In this document: piece by piece, positions 1 to 8,911 of the stretch
Numbering within the stretch: the first letter of the stretch is position 1
Layout of the letters: each line of letters opens with the position of its first letter
The notes under the pieces: generated by a model
The model's database searches: none
Told to the model about the DNA's origin: nothing
Seen by the model: the letters and a program-made list of their open reading frames with translations, nothing else
Assembly: GCF_030454045.1 (NCBI RefSeq)
Contig: NZ_JAKDJE010000010.1
Span: 1-59,986, forward strand
Source of the DNA: Psychrobacter sp.
GTDB lineage: Bacteria > Pseudomonadota > Gammaproteobacteria > Pseudomonadales > Moraxellaceae
Direction: 5' to 3'
DNA length: 59,986 bases
Position numbers and translations under genes: made by a program

Positions 1-214
1 TCTATGTCAATTATGGCTATGTCTGATGCCAGCATACTTTTTAGAACACCACCAAGTAATTTATTACATCTTTCGAAATGGGAATATCTGTTTGCTATCA
101 ATACAATTGATAACGTTAGGTAAACGTTGATTAACAGCTATTCGCATAAAGCTTGCTACAATAAGTGGTCTAATTTGAATAATAATGACAGTCATACCAT
201 TTAAGGAGAAACGT
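1..214. other. Intergenic start of window
   Basis: No convincing coding region is visible in the first 214 bases. An antisense frame across 64-417 overlaps the DUF2789 gene and looks like a shadow. The segment presumably holds the promoter of the DUF2789 gene, but I could not assign a clear -35/-10 pair. Confidence 0.5.
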
Positions 215-454
215 ATGTTGGGTGAGCCAGAATATAATATGAATGAGCTGTTCGCGCAGTTGGGACTAGACAGCTCTGATGAAGCGATTGATAAGTTTAT
301 TGCAGATAACCAGTTATCAAGTGAAGAGAAATTGATAGAAGCTGACGTTTGGACCGATAGCCAGCGCATGTTCTTACAAGAAGAATGGCAAAAAGATGCA
401 GCATGGGTAGAAGTCATTGATGATCTAAATGTACGTATGCATCCAGATGCTTAA
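215..454 (+). CDS. DUF2789 family small protein
   Basis: This encodes a 79-residue acidic, probably cytosolic protein. The sequence (start MLGEPEYNMNELFAQLGL, with DEAIDKFIADNQL and WTDSQRMFLQEEW further on) matches what I know of the DUF2789 family, common in Moraxellaceae and pseudomonads and of unknown function. The start at 215 is chosen because AAGGAG lies about 7 nt upstream; an in-frame start at 185 would add ten residues but lacks such a site. The gene is monocistronic and ends in a strong hairpin shared with convergent ribF. No biochemical role can be read from the sequence. Confidence 0.8.
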   Translation: MLGEPEYNMNELFAQLGLDSSDEAIDKFIADNQLSSEEKLIEADVWTDSQRMFLQEEWQKDAAWVEVIDDLNVRMHPDA

Positions 455-473
455 TAGTTGATGAGATCATACC

Positions 474-511
474 AAAAACCCCACGATAGTCTCTCTATCG
501 TGGGGTTTTTT
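474..511. terminator. Bidirectional terminator between DUF2789 gene and ribF
   Basis: An 11-bp perfect stem (CCCCACGATAG pairing with CTATCGTGGGG, loop TCTCT) is flanked by an A-run on the left and a T-run on the right. It can therefore terminate transcription in both directions, which suits the two convergent genes. Confidence 0.92.
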
Positions 512-534
512 AGTAGCTGAGGTTGAGATATCTA

Positions 535-1602
535 CTAAATTTGAGCGTCACGCCAAGCAAGGAGGTCAGTCACGTCTTGGTGAATACCCGCTTTTAAAGC
601 CTCTAAACCATCGTAACGACGCTCACCATGCAAAAAATGCAAGAAACGTACTTGTAGGGTCAAACCGTACAAATCTGCCTGTAATTTTGGGAAATGTACT
701 TCCAAGCGCCAATCACTACCCTTATTGACAGAGGGTCTGATGCCAATGCTGGCTGTACCGAACAAACTGTGCGGACGCAAACCTGCCACCCCCATATTGC
801 CATCAGTAGCCAGTTTTGTTACACCATCGGGTATGACATCGCCATTCTCATCTAAGCTGACAACATCAACGGCAAAAATACCATGCAAGGCAGGTTTTAT
901 TCGCTGCAAATCAATATTGGCAGTAGGAAAGTCCATGGTACGACCAATTTGATCGCCACGAACAACCGATCCTGTAATGGTGTAGTCGCGGTCCAGCAGT
1001 ATGTTGGCAGCATGAATATCACCTGCCAATAGCAAGTCACGGATGCGAGTAGAGCTAATACGTGCAGCCTTATTATTGACATCATTCAAGTGGTCGTTGT
1101 CAATATTGCTATCAGTGATGGTATGTAGGTTAGTCACATCCAAACCATAATCGCGCAAAAACTGACTATCGCCAGTACGATCATGACCGAAGCGGAAGTC
1201 GTCACCCAGCACCAGCGCTTTTACATTTAAGCGCTTGGCTAATATATCGGCAAAGGCTTGTGCTGATAATGAACGAAAATCCGTATCAAAACCTGCCACA
1301 ATCAACGTCTCAACCCCATATTGTGCTAGAAGTGCTTGCTTTTCTGCCAAATTGGTTAGGCGGGCAGGGGCTTTAGCTGGCGCAAAAAACTCACGTGGTT
1401 GTGGCTCAAATATCATGACTGCTGCACCAAGGTTTTGGGCCTGCGCAATATCACGGACTTGGGCAAGCATCGCCTGATGCCCAAGGTGCACACCATCAAA
1501 ATTGCCAATAGTGAGCACACAAGGGGCTAGATCTACTGCGCCATCAGTAAGAAACGCAGCTTTTGGTGATGCAATCAATTGCTCAAGAAAATAGGTTTTC
1601 AT
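535..1602 (-). CDS. ribF: Bifunctional riboflavin kinase / FAD synthetase
   Basis: A 355-residue cytosolic enzyme that phosphorylates riboflavin to FMN and then adenylates FMN to FAD. The N-terminal nucleotidyltransferase domain carries TIGNFDGVHLGHQ at about residues 31-43. The ISSTRIRDLL motif is near residue 185. The C-terminal riboflavin kinase domain contains GRTMDFPTANID, the flavin/ATP-binding PTAN motif. Length is somewhat above the usual 310-320 residues, partly from an insertion near residues 160-180 (DNDHLNDVNNKA). The gene stands alone here; in many gammaproteobacteria it sits next to ileS. The neighbouring murJ on the same strand recalls the conserved murJ-ribF proximity, although a lipoprotein gene and an opposing GNAT gene now lie between them. 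Confidence 0.95.
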   Translation of the reverse strand: MKTYFLEQLIASPKAAFLTDGAVDLAPCVLTIGNFDGVHLGHQAMLAQVRDIAQAQNLGAAVMIFEPQPREFFAPAKAPARLTNLAEKQALLAQYGVETLIVAGFDTDFRSLSAQAFADILAKRLNVKALVLGDDFRFGHDRTGDSQFLRDYGLDVTNLHTITDSNIDNDHLNDVNNKAARISSTRIRDLLLAGDIHAANILLDRDYTITGSVVRGDQIGRTMDFPTANIDLQRIKPALHGIFAVDVVSLDENGDVIPDGVTKLATDGNMGVAGLRPHSLFGTASIGIRPSVNKGSDWRLEVHFPKLQADLYGLTLQVRFLHFLHGERRYDGLEALKAGIHQDVTDLLAWRDAQI

Positions 1603-1847
1603 AAATGTTCAGCTATGATGAGACCAGATAAAAAACGAAAAAACACATCTATGGTCAAAATTGATGTGTCGAAAATTAGCCATTATAAAGTAAAATAGCC
1701 ACACTCACACCCTATAGTCTACGGATAATGCAAGTATGAATTATTCTCTATGAGTTGAACGATTTATACTGACATTTATTATTAGTATGACGCGCTTTCA
1801 CTGTTATTCTCAATACCAATAATCATGCAATCAAATATGGAGACTCT

Positions 1848-2459
1848 ATGTCCGATGTTTCTTTAAATGTCATACCAACTGTTTTATTGGCACAGCCGCT
1901 AACGGATCAGTTTATAGTCCAGCGTGCCAGTAAGGAGGACCTAGCCCAAGTCCTAGCAATTTATAACCAAAGTGTCCCTGGCAAGCAAGCGACGGCAAAT
2001 TTGGCGCTAGTGACGCTCGATGAGCGCATGGCTTGGTTTGACGAACATTTGGACAGCATGACGCGGCCCATTTACGTCGTAAAAGCTTTACCAGAAGATA
2101 AGATAGAGGTGGACAGTACAAAGTTACCAATCGTTGCATGGGGCAGCTTTAGTGATTTGTATGCGCGTACAGCCTATCACATTAGTACCGAAATCAGCAT
2201 CTATTTGAGCCAAGAGTATCAGGGCAAAGGATTGGGCAGTTCGCTGACAAGCTGGATGTTAACGCAGGCACCCAGCTTAGGCATCAGAAATATCGTTGCC
2301 CTTATCTTTGCTCATAATCAGCCAAGTTTGGGACTGTTCCGTAAACTTGGCTTTGAGCAATGGGGATACATGCCAGAAGTGTGCGATATGGACGGATTTA
2401 TCGCGGATGTTGTGATGCTTGGCAAAGCGGTGACATCAGAGGGCACTTCAAACAAATAA
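1848..2459 (+). CDS. GNAT family N-acetyltransferase
   Basis: A 203-residue protein of the GCN5-related N-acetyltransferase fold, related to phosphinothricin-acetyltransferase-type enzymes. The N-terminus has the RASKEDLAQVLAIYNQSVPGK segment typical of that subgroup. The acetyl-CoA pyrophosphate loop is visible as YQGKGLGSSLTSWML around residues 124-138, followed by NIVALIFAHNQPSLGLFRKLGFEQWG, the usual beta5-alpha4 signature. The substrate cannot be inferred. A start with GGAGACT just upstream supports 1848. It converges with the lipoprotein gene, leaving only 9 bp between stop codons. Confidence 0.85.
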   Translation: MSDVSLNVIPTVLLAQPLTDQFIVQRASKEDLAQVLAIYNQSVPGKQATANLALVTLDERMAWFDEHLDSMTRPIYVVKALPEDKIEVDSTKLPIVAWGSFSDLYARTAYHISTEISIYLSQEYQGKGLGSSLTSWMLTQAPSLGIRNIVALIFAHNQPSLGLFRKLGFEQWGYMPEVCDMDGFIADVVMLGKAVTSEGTSNK

Positions 2460-2468
2460 GCGAAAAAC

Positions 2469-3095
2469 TTAGCCCAAGATTTTCCATTGACCATCAATTT
2501 TCTGTAATTGATAGGTCAGTGGTGCAGGATCGCTTTGTCCTTTAAGCATCAGCTCGCCTGTGATGGTGGCACGCGTTTTATCATCGTTGTACTTGGTGTC
2601 AGTAATAGTGACGCCATCAACCGTTTGCTGAAAGGCAGATTGGGTGTTGGCGAGCTCTTCTTCAAAATTTGCCATATCTACTCGGTAGTAGTCAGCGGCT
2701 TCTTTCACATCGCCATAGTACAAGCTATTTAGAGCTTTTTTGACCGTGTCCTCTGGTGTACCCGCTTCGGTCGGATTGGTCACTAAGCTTTTTTGGTTGG
2801 TCGAAGCGGTGACGGGATTGATGGTATCGTTATCAATGGTTGTGTCTTTAGGATCGTCTGTTATCTGAGTCGTATCGCTCGTGCTATCAATCGTCTTTTG
2901 CTCAGCCATACTTTCTTCTGATGAATCAACCACAGCGGCTTCATTTGCTGTATAGACAGACTCATTATCCACAGCTGCGGTGTCAGTCTCAGCAGATTCA
3001 TTACTGTTACAACCACTAAGCAGTAGTCCCGTACTTAGTACGCCCGTTGCAAGAAAGTACGGTAAGCGTTTGAAGAGGGGCTTTTTCATTGTCAT
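2469..3095 (-). CDS. Lipoprotein with C-terminal DUF4878-like domain
   Basis: About 208 residues. A signal peptide with lipobox LLLSGC precedes a low-complexity acidic Ser/Thr/Asp linker of roughly 80 residues. A C-terminal domain follows (TPEDTVKKALNSLYYGDVKEAADYY and later GELMLKGQ, ending KIDGQWKI) that resembles the NTF2/lumazine-binding-like DUF4878 domain. It is predicted to be lipidated and exported to the periplasmic face. The chosen start at 3095 has GAGG six bases upstream; an ATG two codons further in is also possible. Function is unknown. It lies between murJ and a convergent GNAT gene and is probably expressed alone. Confidence 0.75.
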   Translation of the reverse strand: MTMKKPLFKRLPYFLATGVLSTGLLLSGCNSNESAETDTAAVDNESVYTANEAAVVDSSEESMAEQKTIDSTSDTTQITDDPKDTTIDNDTINPVTASTNQKSLVTNPTEAGTPEDTVKKALNSLYYGDVKEAADYYRVDMANFEEELANTQSAFQQTVDGVTITDTKYNDDKTRATITGELMLKGQSDPAPLTYQLQKIDGQWKILG

Positions 3096-3224
3096 ATTGA
3101 ACCTCAAATATCATGTATTCGTTAATTATCAATTGTGTCAACTATCCGCATCACGCACTATCATTTCTCATATAAGGCTTGTTTTGGTTTGGTAAGCCAG
3201 TGCTATAAATCTTTGCAATATGGC

Positions 3225-4775
3225 CTATCCGTGTTTGAGCTGGCGAGGACGGAAACCTGTCGCTAGTAGTACCACGCTATAAACAGCCGCGCCTACGATA
3301 CACATAATAATGAGTGCGATGATGCGTTGCCACTGGGCTTGATCAGTTGGGAAGTAAGGCAGTATGAGATAAAGCACACCAACCATGGAGCCAGTCGATA
3401 TGGCAAACTGAGTAAACAGTTTTTTCCAGTGCGGACCAAATCTGAAAATATCGCGCTTGTGCAAAAAGTAATACAGCAAGCCTGCGTTTACGAATGCCGC
3501 GCCTGTCGTTGCCAAGGCCAAGCCACCATGTAATGGCATTTCTAAGAAATAAAATATCCCGATAAAAATGACACTGAATACCATATTGGCAATGACAGAG
3601 ACGATACCGATCTTGACGGGGGTTTTTGTGTCTTGGCGCGCAAAGAAAGCCGGCGCAAAGATTTTGATCAACATAAACCCTAAGATGCCGCCCGCCATAC
3701 TACGTAATGCCAGCGCACTCATTTGCGCATCACGTAAGGTAAATTCCCCTCGTAAAAACAATGACTGCATCAGCACATCTGCGAGAACGAACAGCGCAGC
3801 AGCAGCGGGTACACCGACCAAGATAATGAGCCGCGCGGCCCAATCGATGGTCTTTTTAAAGCTGACATCGTCTTTTTGTGCTTCGCTTTTTGACAGACTC
3901 GGTAATATAACGGTCCCAATTGCCACACCAATCAACCCCAGCGGCAACTCGCTCATGCGCTCAGCGGCGTAGAGCCAAGAGACTGAACCACCAATCATTA
4001 ATGAGGCAAACACCGTATTTAGCAATAAGTTAATCTGAGTGACCGATACCCCAAAGATGGCGGGCAACATCAATTTTAATATACGACGAACGCCTTCGTG
4101 CTGAAAATCAATCTTGGGCGCGACCAGTAGTTTTTGCTGCCATAGCTGCGGCAGTTGTATCAAAAACTGTAGCAAACCTGCAATTGCCACGGCATAGCCA
4201 AGCGCCATAATAGGGGTATCAAACATGGGCGCAAAAATCAGCGCACCCCCAATCATACATAAGTTCAATAGGACTGGGGCAAAAGCGGGCGCGGCAAAAC
4301 GGCCGTAGCTTTGCAAAATGCCACTGGCAAAAGCCGTCATAGAAATAAATAGCAGATAGGGGAAGGTCAGTCGTAGTAACTCAGCGGTGATGGCAAACTT
4401 GTCAGGTTGATCGGCAAACCCAGGGGCAAACAAGGTTACCACCCAAGGTGCAATTAAAATAACGATCACCGTCAGCATCGACAACACCAGCAGTAGTGCG
4501 CCTGAGGTGCGACTGACCAAAATCTGTACCTGCTGTAAACTGTACTTTTCTTTGTACTCAGACAGTACAGGGACAAAAGCTTGGCTAAAGGCTCCTTCAG
4601 CAAACAGTCGTCGCAAAAAGTTTGGGATTTTGAAGGCAACCAAAAAGGCATCCATCAAACCACCTGCACCAAAAACCCCTAGCAGTACCACATCACGTAC
4701 CAAACCCAAAATACGTGACAACATGGTCATGCTACTGACCACCATGGTTGAACGAAATAATCGACTTTTTGCCAT
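3225..4775 (-). CDS. murJ: Lipid II flippase MurJ
   Basis: A 516-residue inner-membrane protein of the MOP exporter superfamily that moves lipid II to the periplasmic side for peptidoglycan synthesis. The N-terminus contains the family hallmark TMLSRILGLVRDVVLLGVFGAGGLMDAFLVA (quoted only in part by key residues: SRILG, RD and the DAFLVAF segment), and FLRRLFAEGAFSQAFVPV follows near residues 52-70. About fourteen hydrophobic segments are evident. Length matches the family. It works in the same pathway as murG, murC and ddl found about 8-10 kb away. Confidence 0.96.
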   Translation of the reverse strand: MAKSRLFRSTMVVSSMTMLSRILGLVRDVVLLGVFGAGGLMDAFLVAFKIPNFLRRLFAEGAFSQAFVPVLSEYKEKYSLQQVQILVSRTSGALLLVLSMLTVIVILIAPWVVTLFAPGFADQPDKFAITAELLRLTFPYLLFISMTAFASGILQSYGRFAAPAFAPVLLNLCMIGGALIFAPMFDTPIMALGYAVAIAGLLQFLIQLPQLWQQKLLVAPKIDFQHEGVRRILKLMLPAIFGVSVTQINLLLNTVFASLMIGGSVSWLYAAERMSELPLGLIGVAIGTVILPSLSKSEAQKDDVSFKKTIDWAARLIILVGVPAAAALFVLADVLMQSLFLRGEFTLRDAQMSALALRSMAGGILGFMLIKIFAPAFFARQDTKTPVKIGIVSVIANMVFSVIFIGIFYFLEMPLHGGLALATTGAAFVNAGLLYYFLHKRDIFRFGPHWKKLFTQFAISTGSMVGVLYLILPYFPTDQAQWQRIIALIIMCIVGAAVYSVVLLATGFRPRQLKHG

Positions 4776-4886
4776 GTGAACCTATCTTACCAAGTTGTAC
4801 ACTGGTGGTGTACTGATGTGATGTGGACGAAAAACTGACGAATTATATCACTTTCATCACTGAGATAAATGGATTGGATGTGGAAA

Positions 4887-5510
4887 TCATTTTTGCAGTG
4901 ATAAAGAGTTATTTCGTAATAACCCTGCAACTAGCTCCCGCAACCTTGCCCATTCAAAATAATCACCAGGATCCGTCTTACGCCCTGGCGCAATATCACT
5001 GTGCCCTGTCAAATGTCGATGCGTTTTAGGATAGGCTTTATAAATAGCCGCAATTACCGCTGCGAGCTTCTCATATTGAGCAGAAGTGAAGGACACAAAA
5101 TCTGACCCTTCAAGCTCAATGCCAATGCTATAATCATTACATTCAGGTCGGCCTAAGTAGCTAGAGCGTCCAGCGTGCCAAGCGCGTTCGTTAAAATTGA
5201 CAAACTGAGTGATAGCCCCGTCACGCTCAATAAACAGGTGCGCTGACACTTCTGCGCCTTTGATTGTCTGAAAATAAGGGTGCGCATCCCAATCTAATTG
5301 ATTAGTGAATAATGCTTTTACATAATGCGTGCCGCTAGAGTCGCACGCACCAAACTCATTGGGTGGTAGGCTAATATTATGAATAATGATTGCATCAATA
5401 CTTAGACCTTTTGGCCTGATATTGTAGTTTGGTGAGGCCAGCCAAGTAGCGGCTGACAGCAAACCATCTGTGATTGTCATTGGCAATGTAGATAATGATG
5501 AATTGGGCAT
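4887..5510 (-). CDS. ampD: 1,6-anhydro-N-acetylmuramyl-L-alanine amidase AmpD
   Basis: A 207-residue cytosolic zinc amidase of the amidase_2 family that removes the stem peptide from anhydro-muropeptides during cell-wall recycling. The likely zinc ligands are His in IIIHNISLPP near residue 43, His in HLTGHSDIAPGRKTDPG near residue 168 and Asp in the same motif. ERAWHAGRSSYLGRPECNDYSIGIELEG is the conserved core (shown here through its WHAG and IGIELEG motifs). No ampE gene follows. In species with an inducible AmpC its loss derepresses the beta-lactamase; no ampR or ampC is seen here. Confidence 0.95.
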   Translation of the reverse strand: MPNSSLSTLPMTITDGLLSAATWLASPNYNIRPKGLSIDAIIIHNISLPPNEFGACDSSGTHYVKALFTNQLDWDAHPYFQTIKGAEVSAHLFIERDGAITQFVNFNERAWHAGRSSYLGRPECNDYSIGIELEGSDFVSFTSAQYEKLAAVIAAIYKAYPKTHRHLTGHSDIAPGRKTDPGDYFEWARLRELVAGLLRNNSLSLQK

Positions 5511-5667
5511 AAAGCTCTCTTTTTATAACAGTATTGGTGATGTTGTGATAGAAAGTCTATCAAAGTAGTTAGATGGTCGCAGCTTGCTTATATCATTTGA
5601 GTTTCTAGCAGAATAAACCTTCACAGCGCGAATAGCGTATAAATAATAACGTGTGAGAGCCTGCCTC

Positions 5668-7824
5668 ATGTCTATAAAACCGATGTCTACGTCTGGAACT
5701 TATACTCTAATAACCATTGGTCAGCGAGCGCGACTGCCATTGGCGATAGCGGCGCTATTGTTTTCTGCAAACACGCAGGCATTTTTACCGACGCCTTTAT
5801 TGGTCACCGAAGGAGCGCTCTCATCTGAATTATCAGATAGTACGTCACCTAGTGACGCTGAAGATGCTGTTCGCATTGAGACATCTACTCTCAGTGATAC
5901 TGGAAACAATACTCAAAATAATACTGCGTCTGGGTCAGATATGGCGACAGAGCAGTTACTGGCAACATGGCGTCGACAGGCAAAAACTGACAATCTAGCA
6001 CAGCATACAACATGGCGACGCTTATTGTATTTTTACGATGATCAAGGCAGCATTTTATCTAAAAAGAAAACGGAGAGTCTGGTCGATGATCCACGCTTTT
6101 TTTTGAGTGATAACGGTCAGCAGGATTCAGCCGCAGAATTAGACGCGACACTAGTCGCACTGGCAAAAGAATTCACATCGCAGACAACTGGTAATAACCA
6201 AGCAAACATTCATATAAAAACTCAAGCAAATAATAATTCCGTTCTGTGCCGTTTCCCAGCACGAGCGGCATGGCTAAAAGAAAAGTTAGCTATCGATGAT
6301 GCGAGTCTATCGGCTGAGTGTCCAGAGCTGGATGAGTGGATGTCAACATTGGCACCTGAGCAGTTATCCATTGTGTTTGCTGAGGAGTATCTGGACAATC
6401 CACTCTCTGCTTTTGGACATACCTTATTGCGTATTGACTCAAAATCGAGCGTAGCAGACCCCAACCAAATCAGTCAGGCGTATGCGCTTAATTATACGGT
6501 GGACGGTGATCCAGACGATAGCTTTCCAATCTACGCGACCAAATCCATGATTGGCAGTTATGACAGTGTTATCGAGATTGATCCTTATCCCCAAAAGATC
6601 GCAAAATATCTACAAGACGATGAGCGTGATACGTGGACGTATTCATTGAATCTAACCTCAAGCGAGATGCAGCAGATTATGCGCCATGTTTGGGAGACCA
6701 AGTCGCTAAAAATGCCATATTACTTCACCACGGATAATTGTGCTTCTGAGATTCTGCGCCTGATAGACGTTATTCGTCCTCAGCAGAATTTATTGAAGCA
6801 ACTGGCTTATGTGGTCGTGCCCTCTGATGTCATTCAGTTATTGAACAGTCAAAATCTTTTGGCAAATACCACTTATACCCCTGCCGACAATACGTTGCGT
6901 CAAGCTCAGCTTAATGACGCTAAGCAACAAGGCGCGCAGCTGGGCTATCATAACAACGCCAAGCAAACCTTAAATGAGATAAAATCGGCACAGCTTAATC
7001 CTGTATCAAGCCTGTCAGATGATGGACAACGGTTACGCAAACGTCAAATCGAGGTATCGGATAATAACCCAATAGATAGGCATCCACTACAGTTGGGAGT
7101 GATAGCTATCGGTCAGCGCGGTGACAATGACTATATCGATATTGGGTTTAGAGCAGGGTTTCATGATACGCTTGACCACGCGTCAGGGTATCCACAGTTT
7201 TTTAATTTAGAAGGGTTGGCTGCGACCTTACGTCTATATGACACAGATGATGATAAGCCAAATCAACCAGACAGCGTGGTCTTACAAAATGCGACTTTGA
7301 TTCAGGGGCGCTCTTTTAATCCTATCAATGCTGGCAAAAAAGGCAAAACGTGGGGCGCAAGTATCGAGGCGACGCGAGTGAATGATGGCTCACAAGAGGG
7401 CGGGCGTGATCATCTGGTGGGTAGTGTGGGTTATGAGACGGGCTGGTCGTGGGCGTTTGGTACGCCAAGCAGTGGTACTGGTGAGATGCCGCCACAACTA
7501 TGCTATACGTTTTTGGCCGGGACCGCGCAAGCAGGGCGCGGTATTAATAAAGGCTTTCGGGTAGGAGCAGGCGTTAATGCAGGCTGTCGTTATCAGATTA
7601 ACAATCAGTTACGCGCGCAAGCTGAATTGCAATTACCATATTGGTATCATGGCAGCAGCGATGAGTCTAACGTCCGTGGTCATTACTGGCAACCCATCTC
7701 AAGCCTAGGTCTACAATACGACATTGATAAAAAACAAGCGTTACGGATCAATGCCAGCTACGACTGGCAAGAGCGCGTCGATGCGAATGAGGATATACAG
7801 CTGTCATACAGACGGTATTTTTAA
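5668..7824 (+). CDS. DUF4105 protein, probably outer-membrane
   Basis: About 718 residues from the ATG at 5668 (a GTG at 5653 would add five). There is an N-terminal signal-like segment (LPLAIAALLFSANTQAF) and a low-complexity acidic region. A central DUF4105-like domain contains YLDNPLSAFGHTLLRI and YYFTTDNCASEILRLID, whose His and Cys resemble a papain/NlpC-like pair. A C-terminal portion of about 250 residues has alternating hydrophobic patterns and ends in YRRYF; a terminal Phe is typical of outer-membrane beta-barrels. I infer a periplasmic DUF4105 domain fused to a barrel. Function is unknown. It is not in an obvious operon. Confidence 0.7.
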   Translation: MSIKPMSTSGTYTLITIGQRARLPLAIAALLFSANTQAFLPTPLLVTEGALSSELSDSTSPSDAEDAVRIETSTLSDTGNNTQNNTASGSDMATEQLLATWRRQAKTDNLAQHTTWRRLLYFYDDQGSILSKKKTESLVDDPRFFLSDNGQQDSAAELDATLVALAKEFTSQTTGNNQANIHIKTQANNNSVLCRFPARAAWLKEKLAIDDASLSAECPELDEWMSTLAPEQLSIVFAEEYLDNPLSAFGHTLLRIDSKSSVADPNQISQAYALNYTVDGDPDDSFPIYATKSMIGSYDSVIEIDPYPQKIAKYLQDDERDTWTYSLNLTSSEMQQIMRHVWETKSLKMPYYFTTDNCASEILRLIDVIRPQQNLLKQLAYVVVPSDVIQLLNSQNLLANTTYTPADNTLRQAQLNDAKQQGAQLGYHNNAKQTLNEIKSAQLNPVSSLSDDGQRLRKRQIEVSDNNPIDRHPLQLGVIAIGQRGDNDYIDIGFRAGFHDTLDHASGYPQFFNLEGLAATLRLYDTDDDKPNQPDSVVLQNATLIQGRSFNPINAGKKGKTWGASIEATRVNDGSQEGGRDHLVGSVGYETGWSWAFGTPSSGTGEMPPQLCYTFLAGTAQAGRGINKGFRVGAGVNAGCRYQINNQLRAQAELQLPYWYHGSSDESNVRGHYWQPISSLGLQYDIDKKQALRINASYDWQERVDANEDIQLSYRRYF

Positions 7825-7825
7825 G

Positions 7826-7932
7826 TATAGTCGAACCACTATTAAAGTGTTACAGCGTTAGACTCGTTTAGCCTACTACTGTAGTACTTGCACTCGTCTG
7901 CCTTGTACCACTTTTAATATTGATTGACTATA
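7826..7932. repeat. 107-bp inverted-repeat element (MITE-like or dispersed intergenic repeat)
   Basis: The left arm (7826-7849, beginning TATAGTCGAACCACT) and the right arm (7909-7932, ending GATTGACTATA) form an imperfect inverted repeat of about 24 bp enclosing about 60 bp. The TATAGTC/GACTATA ends are diagnostic. The element sits immediately after the DUF4105 gene stop. No second copy was seen in this window, so its repeat status is inferred from the structure. Confidence 0.5.
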
Positions 7933-7998
7933 GAGTTATCTCTTAGCGCTGTAATCGTTGTATAAGTGGTATAAGTTGTATAAAAGGAAAGATGCTTT

Positions 7999-8838
7999 AT
8001 GAATGCACCAAATATACTCATTATCGGGCAAGGTGACATCGGCTTGCCTGTTACCAATAAGCTGGCAAAAGACGGTTTTTCTGTGACAGGGCTGGCTCGT
8101 AGTGAGCGTGATCACTATGCATTAGTGGATAGCGCCCATTTTTTGCAAGCTGATGCGCTGACTCTGACGACCGAGCAGCTGCAACCGTTTACCCATATTG
8201 CGATTATCGTCACACCTGATGAATACTCGACCAGCGGTTATCATGACAGTTACTTAGCGATTAGTCAGCATTTGGCAACGCTTGCTGCTAATCTGGTGAA
8301 CCTTGAGCGCGTCGTATTTATTTCTTCTACTGGCGTCTATGGTCAAGACAATGGCGAATGGATCGATGAATATACGACACCGATGACACCTGAGCGCGAC
8401 GCATCAAAGGTCATATTGCAAGCCGAACAAGCACTGCAACAAAGCTTTGGTGATAAAGCCATCATCATTCGTCCTAGCGGCATTTATGGACGTGAGCGCC
8501 TCATGCGCGTGCGTAAAGCGCGCGAGACAAATAAAGATCTAGTACCAGCGGCGCATTGGAGCAATCGTATTATGGATCGCGACTTGGTCACTATTATCGC
8601 TAATGTATTGACGATAGACGCACCAAAGCCACTCTATCTTGCGACAGACTACAGACCTGTGACCACCTTTGAGCTTGGCGTTTGGTTGAGTGAACAAGTC
8701 GGTGAAGCCGCGCCTACTATTGATGACAAAAAGACGTCAGTGACAGGAAAGCGTTTGCATAGCAACATTCCGTTAGCTTGGCTTGAGTATGCTGATTGGC
8801 AGACAGGCTATCGTGATATTTTAGACCATCAAGCGTAG
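7999..8838 (+). CDS. NAD(P)-dependent epimerase/dehydratase-like protein (extended SDR family)
   Basis: A 279-residue cytosolic Rossmann-fold protein. The nucleotide-binding glycine motif is GQGDIG at about residues 10-15. FISSTGVYGQDNGEWIDE carries the Ser/Tyr neighbourhood of the short-chain dehydrogenase active site, and IIRPSGIYGRERL follows. Overall it resembles the YeeZ/NAD(P)-binding group of atypical SDRs, whose substrates are unknown. The start has AAGGAAAG upstream. The following gene starts 73 bp downstream on the same strand, so the two may be cotranscribed. Confidence 0.8.
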   Translation: MNAPNILIIGQGDIGLPVTNKLAKDGFSVTGLARSERDHYALVDSAHFLQADALTLTTEQLQPFTHIAIIVTPDEYSTSGYHDSYLAISQHLATLAANLVNLERVVFISSTGVYGQDNGEWIDEYTTPMTPERDASKVILQAEQALQQSFGDKAIIIRPSGIYGRERLMRVRKARETNKDLVPAAHWSNRIMDRDLVTIIANVLTIDAPKPLYLATDYRPVTTFELGVWLSEQVGEAAPTIDDKKTSVTGKRLHSNIPLAWLEYADWQTGYRDILDHQA

Positions 8839-8911
8839 TTTTTAGCGTTAAGATCATTGTTCGGTTTGAACGTTTTTGTTCGTTTTATATGTGATAGTTT
8901 ATGGAGATTTC

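Noticed and set aside
64..417. Minus-strand 117-codon frame at the start of the window
   Set aside because: It overlaps the DUF2789 gene antisense and has no recognisable domain or ribosome-binding site.
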